DNA from: Candidatus Aminicenantota bacterium
GTDB taxonomy: Bacteria; Acidobacteriota; Aminicenantia; Aminicenantales; Aminicenantaceae
Direction: 5' to 3'
Assembly: GCA_030612445.1 (NCBI GenBank)
Contig: JAUWNW010000016.1
Span: forward strand, 1-32,888
DNA length: 32,888 bases
Shown: piece after piece, positions 30,578 through 32,888 of the stretch
Layout of the letters: each line of letters starts with the position of its first letter
How positions within the stretch are numbered: position 1 is the stretch's first letter
Position numbers and translations under genes: made by a program
The notes under the pieces: generated by a model
Databases searched by the model: none
What the model was told of the DNA's origin: nothing
The model's input: only the letters and a program-made list of their open reading frames with translations

Positions 30578-32524
30578 TTACAGAAGCGAAGCTTTGAAGC
30601 CCAGCTCAAAGTAGCGTCCGCGCCAGGGAAATCCGGGTTCAGAATAAATGTATAGGTTGAATATATTGGTTACCTTAGCAAATATCTCATACCGGTTGAT
30701 ATGAAAGGATATTATTGAGTCCAGATTGAAATAAGCAGGGATATTCAGAAGCTCTTGGGAGGAGTAATCCAGCCATGAGGAGGAGGATGCTATCAACCCC
30801 ATAAACCCGATATGTATCTGTTTATGTGGAAATATGTGGCAGTTAAAGTTCAGATTGTGAGCCGGCAGCGCATCCAGAGGCCGGTCATCGCTTTTATTAC
30901 GGTGGTCAAGATAGGTGTAATTTAAAGTGGCGGATAGCCAGGGGAATGATTTCTGCATCTGTATTTCAAAACCATTAATGTAAGCCTGGGCGATATTAAA
31001 ATAGCGGCGTTGAAAATCATATTCAGGCAGGCGTACACTGTCTATCATATTTTTAAAAGTGGTGGTAAAAATTGCGCCTGTAATAAAGATGTTTTTATTA
31101 TAGGTAAACCCCAGCTCCCAGTTTGTCCCTGCTTCGCTGAGAAGGTCAGGGTTTCCGGAGGAACTCGAGTACATGGAACGCATGGAAGGAAATTTTGATT
31201 TTTTGGAACAGGAAAAGTGCATATCAAGCTCAGGAATTGGCGAATATTTAATTCCCAGGAGGGGATTAAGCCTGGAATTGTCAGGGCCTAAGAATTTATC
31301 AAGATAATCATAACTAAGGCCACCCACAAGTTTCCAGTTGTCAAAAAGTCTTAAGTGGTCTTCGATGCCGATAGAGAATGTTAGCTGGTCAAATATGTCC
31401 CAGGGTTCGCCTACATCATCCTGAGAACGGGCTTCATCTCCTTTGTAATTTATGGAGATTTTAAGCTGATTTTTACGGCTTATGTATATGTCTGTGAGGC
31501 CGAAAAGCCCGTAGACGGCATTATCAAAGGTGCTTTCAAAACGGCGCTGGTTCATTTCAGCATCTCTAAACATATCCAGAGTATTATTGTATTCCACATA
31601 ATAAGCTCGGAAACGCAATGTTGATTTTTGTCCCAAAGCTGTAAAACCGCCCATATTAAAACTGTATCTGTCCCAATTTTTAAAGCGCCAGAACCTGGGC
31701 GTATAAGCATTGATCTCAGGTGGCATGGAATAATCAGAAAGATATATACTGCTGTTAAAAAGGAGCTCGGTCTGATCATTGGGATTATAATAGAGCTTAG
31801 CATTGAGATTTGTTCTTTGATATTCACTGCTGCTTCTTTCCATCCTGCTTCCGGTTTTTTCATCCGGGAAATAAAATCCATCTGAATCTTGGTAGAGCAA
31901 TGTACCTGAGAAGGCAAAACGATTCCATTGAAAACCTGATTGAAGTCCCAGGCTTCGAGTGCTTTTCCCCCCTAAAGATGTATTTATTGATAATAGCGGT
32001 TTTCCTGAGGGTCTCTTGGTTATAACATTGACTATTCCGCCTAAGGTATTAGGTCCATAGAGTACTGATGAGGGGCCTTTTGTGATCTGCAGGGAATCTA
32101 TTCCCCCTGTAGCAATGGTTTTTAGATCAAAAGTGCTGTAATAAGGCTCATATATAGGTATGCCATCTATCAAAAGGGCGATGCGCTTTGCATCCATGCC
32201 TCTTAGTTTTAAGGTATATACAGATTTCTCACCCGAAGAGACTGCAACTCCAGGCGCATAACGGATAGCTTCGGAGAGATCAAGCGGTTTTATCTGTTCG
32301 ATCTGGGTCGCACCCAACTTTGTAACTGTGGATACGGGTAATTCCTGGGGTTCTTCAGCCAAAACCAAAATTTCTTCAGTTATTTTTTTTTGGTCTTTTT
32401 TTAATTTATTTTTTTGCTCCTTTTGGTATTTTTGCGGGAAACCCAGGGAAGGAAGCAGAAGTAAGGAGGCGATCAGGAGACTGAAACTGATTTTCTTGCA
32501 TATGATTGAATTTTTTATGTCCAT
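30578..32524 (-). CDS. TonB-dependent outer-membrane receptor
   Basis: A 648-residue receptor. The signal peptide ends SLGFPQ; a TonB-box-like EEILVLAEEP follows near residue 50. The plug domain (about 58-170) has LSEAIRYAPGVAVSSG, LKLRGMDAKRIALLIDGIPIYE, ITKGPSSVLYGPNTLGGIVNVITK, all hallmarks. The rest is a 22-strand barrel with alternating aromatic strands, ending GRYFELGFKASLL. It belongs to the BtuB/FepA-like class that imports cobalamin, iron chelates or other scarce ligands; the ligand cannot be predicted. AAAAGGAG precedes ATG at good spacing. No transport partners are in the window. Its leader is rich in hairpins and may be a regulatory RNA. Confidence 0.93.
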   Translation of the reverse strand: MDIKNSIICKKISFSLLIASLLLLPSLGFPQKYQKEQKNKLKKDQKKITEEILVLAEEPQELPVSTVTKLGATQIEQIKPLDLSEAIRYAPGVAVSSGEKSVYTLKLRGMDAKRIALLIDGIPIYEPYYSTFDLKTIATGGIDSLQITKGPSSVLYGPNTLGGIVNVITKRPSGKPLLSINTSLGGKSTRSLGLQSGFQWNRFAFSGTLLYQDSDGFYFPDEKTGSRMERSSSEYQRTNLNAKLYYNPNDQTELLFNSSIYLSDYSMPPEINAYTPRFWRFKNWDRYSFNMGGFTALGQKSTLRFRAYYVEYNNTLDMFRDAEMNQRRFESTFDNAVYGLFGLTDIYISRKNQLKISINYKGDEARSQDDVGEPWDIFDQLTFSIGIEDHLRLFDNWKLVGGLSYDYLDKFLGPDNSRLNPLLGIKYSPIPELDMHFSCSKKSKFPSMRSMYSSSSGNPDLLSEAGTNWELGFTYNKNIFITGAIFTTTFKNMIDSVRLPEYDFQRRYFNIAQAYINGFEIQMQKSFPWLSATLNYTYLDHRNKSDDRPLDALPAHNLNFNCHIFPHKQIHIGFMGLIASSSSWLDYSSQELLNIPAYFNLDSIISFHINRYEIFAKVTNIFNLYIYSEPGFPWRGRYFELGFKASLL

Positions 32525-32561
32525 GATTTCTCCTTTTCAAATACGGAAGGTAACCTCGTTT

Positions 32562-32677
32562 CCAGGGTTGCCCTGGCCTGGATTTCTCGCTTTTGTGGGA
32601 GGACCAGGCTCACGGTCAAAGAACATTGCTGAAATGCGTTAGCTCTCTTGACTCGGAGTAAGCATGCATTTTAGCAA
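32562..32677 (-). ncRNA. Candidate structured leader RNA of the TonB-dependent receptor
   Basis: On the minus strand, in transcription order: TTGCTAAAATGC pairs with GCATTTCAGCAA (11 of 12 pairs); GCCTGG pairs with CCAGGC across a 22-base loop that contains tcctccc; and CCAGGG-CAA-CCCTGG is a tight hairpin. These come 38 bases or more before the start codon. I do not recognise a known riboswitch class with certainty; B12, TPP and FMN hallmark boxes were not found. Presence as RNA is inferred. Confidence 0.4.
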
Positions 32678-32888
32678 GAAAGCTGAGTAATGTCTATAAA
32701 TAGTCCCAGGACATCCCCCAAAATTTCCGTTCATTTTCGTATAAACGTAAGTTTTTCAGCAAGTTATAATAAGTAATAAGTGGGAAGTTATTTTTTCAAG
32801 GAAAGGCGCTAGAAAGAATAAGGTCAAGAGCTGGCCTGGATACTGGTAAATCCCGGAGAAAGCCATCCGGAACAACGCGGGCATGGTT
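32678..32888. other. Window-edge region without an assigned gene
   Basis: No supported gene. On the minus strand a frame from ATG 32882-32884 runs 42 codons to TGA at 32756 (hydrophobic, MPALFRMAFSGIYQYPGQ at the start) and could continue beyond the window. Other frames are also briefly open, so nothing can be called. The promoter of the TonB receptor probably lies here, but no convincing pair of boxes was found. Confidence 0.3.

Noticed and set aside
31552-31917. Second open frame of 121 codons on the minus strand within the TonB receptor gene
   Set aside because: It is an out-of-frame shadow of a well-supported barrel-coding sequence.

Overview
The window looks like chromosomal DNA from a diderm, heterotrophic bacterium. 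Signs are a TonB-dependent outer-membrane receptor, several predicted lipoproteins and many exported hydrolases. The mix of tandem exported amidohydrolases, an S9 peptidase, an M14 carboxypeptidase and a GH20 hexosaminidase recalls Candidatus Aminicenantes or Acidobacteriota. That placement is an inference from gene content only; no rRNA is present.

Layout. Bases 1-8.3 kb hold the tail of a serine hydrolase, an exported 5'-nucleotidase, an MscS channel (minus strand), an active amidohydrolase translationally coupled to a paralog that has lost its metal ligands, an S9 peptidase and a Met-rich exported protein. Bases 8.4-16.6 kb are all plus strand: GH20 hexosaminidase, PEBP-family protein, exported M14 carboxypeptidase, a stand-alone phosphoglucose isomerase of the transaldolase-fusion type, a TSUP permease and an M48 protease. 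Much of this reads as scavenging of peptides, amino sugars and nucleotides.

Bases 16.5-26.1 kb carry a family of miniature inverted-repeat elements: a tandem array of three (A, B, C) and singles D, E and F, plus solitary ends. All share terminal inverted repeats close to CCTGAATTATTCA / TGAATAATTCAGG. Between and beside them lie a PAS-PAS-diguanylate cyclase, a PurF-like protein lacking the N-terminal catalytic Cys, a DUF4097-like protein, a DUF3014 protein, a PflX-like radical SAM enzyme, a DedA/YqaA membrane protein, SurE, tRNA-Pro(GGG) and a MerR-type regulator. Four genes (17392, 21380, 23254 minus, 25508 minus) start 2-16 bases after the right end of an element in the same orientation.

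Bases 26.1-32.9 kb hold rarA, a small hypothetical ORF, a lipoprotein beta-propeller fused in frame to an HD hydrolase with an internal ribosome-binding site at the junction, mobB, a small overlapping gene, and a TonB-dependent receptor (minus strand) with a hairpin-rich leader.

The most interesting signals are the element family and its placement next to start codons, base-pair covariation between its copies, the propeller-HD fusion, the Cys-less PurF paralog, the active/inactive amidohydrolase pair, and the structured leader of the receptor. No CRISPR array, transposase gene, rRNA or prophage was seen.
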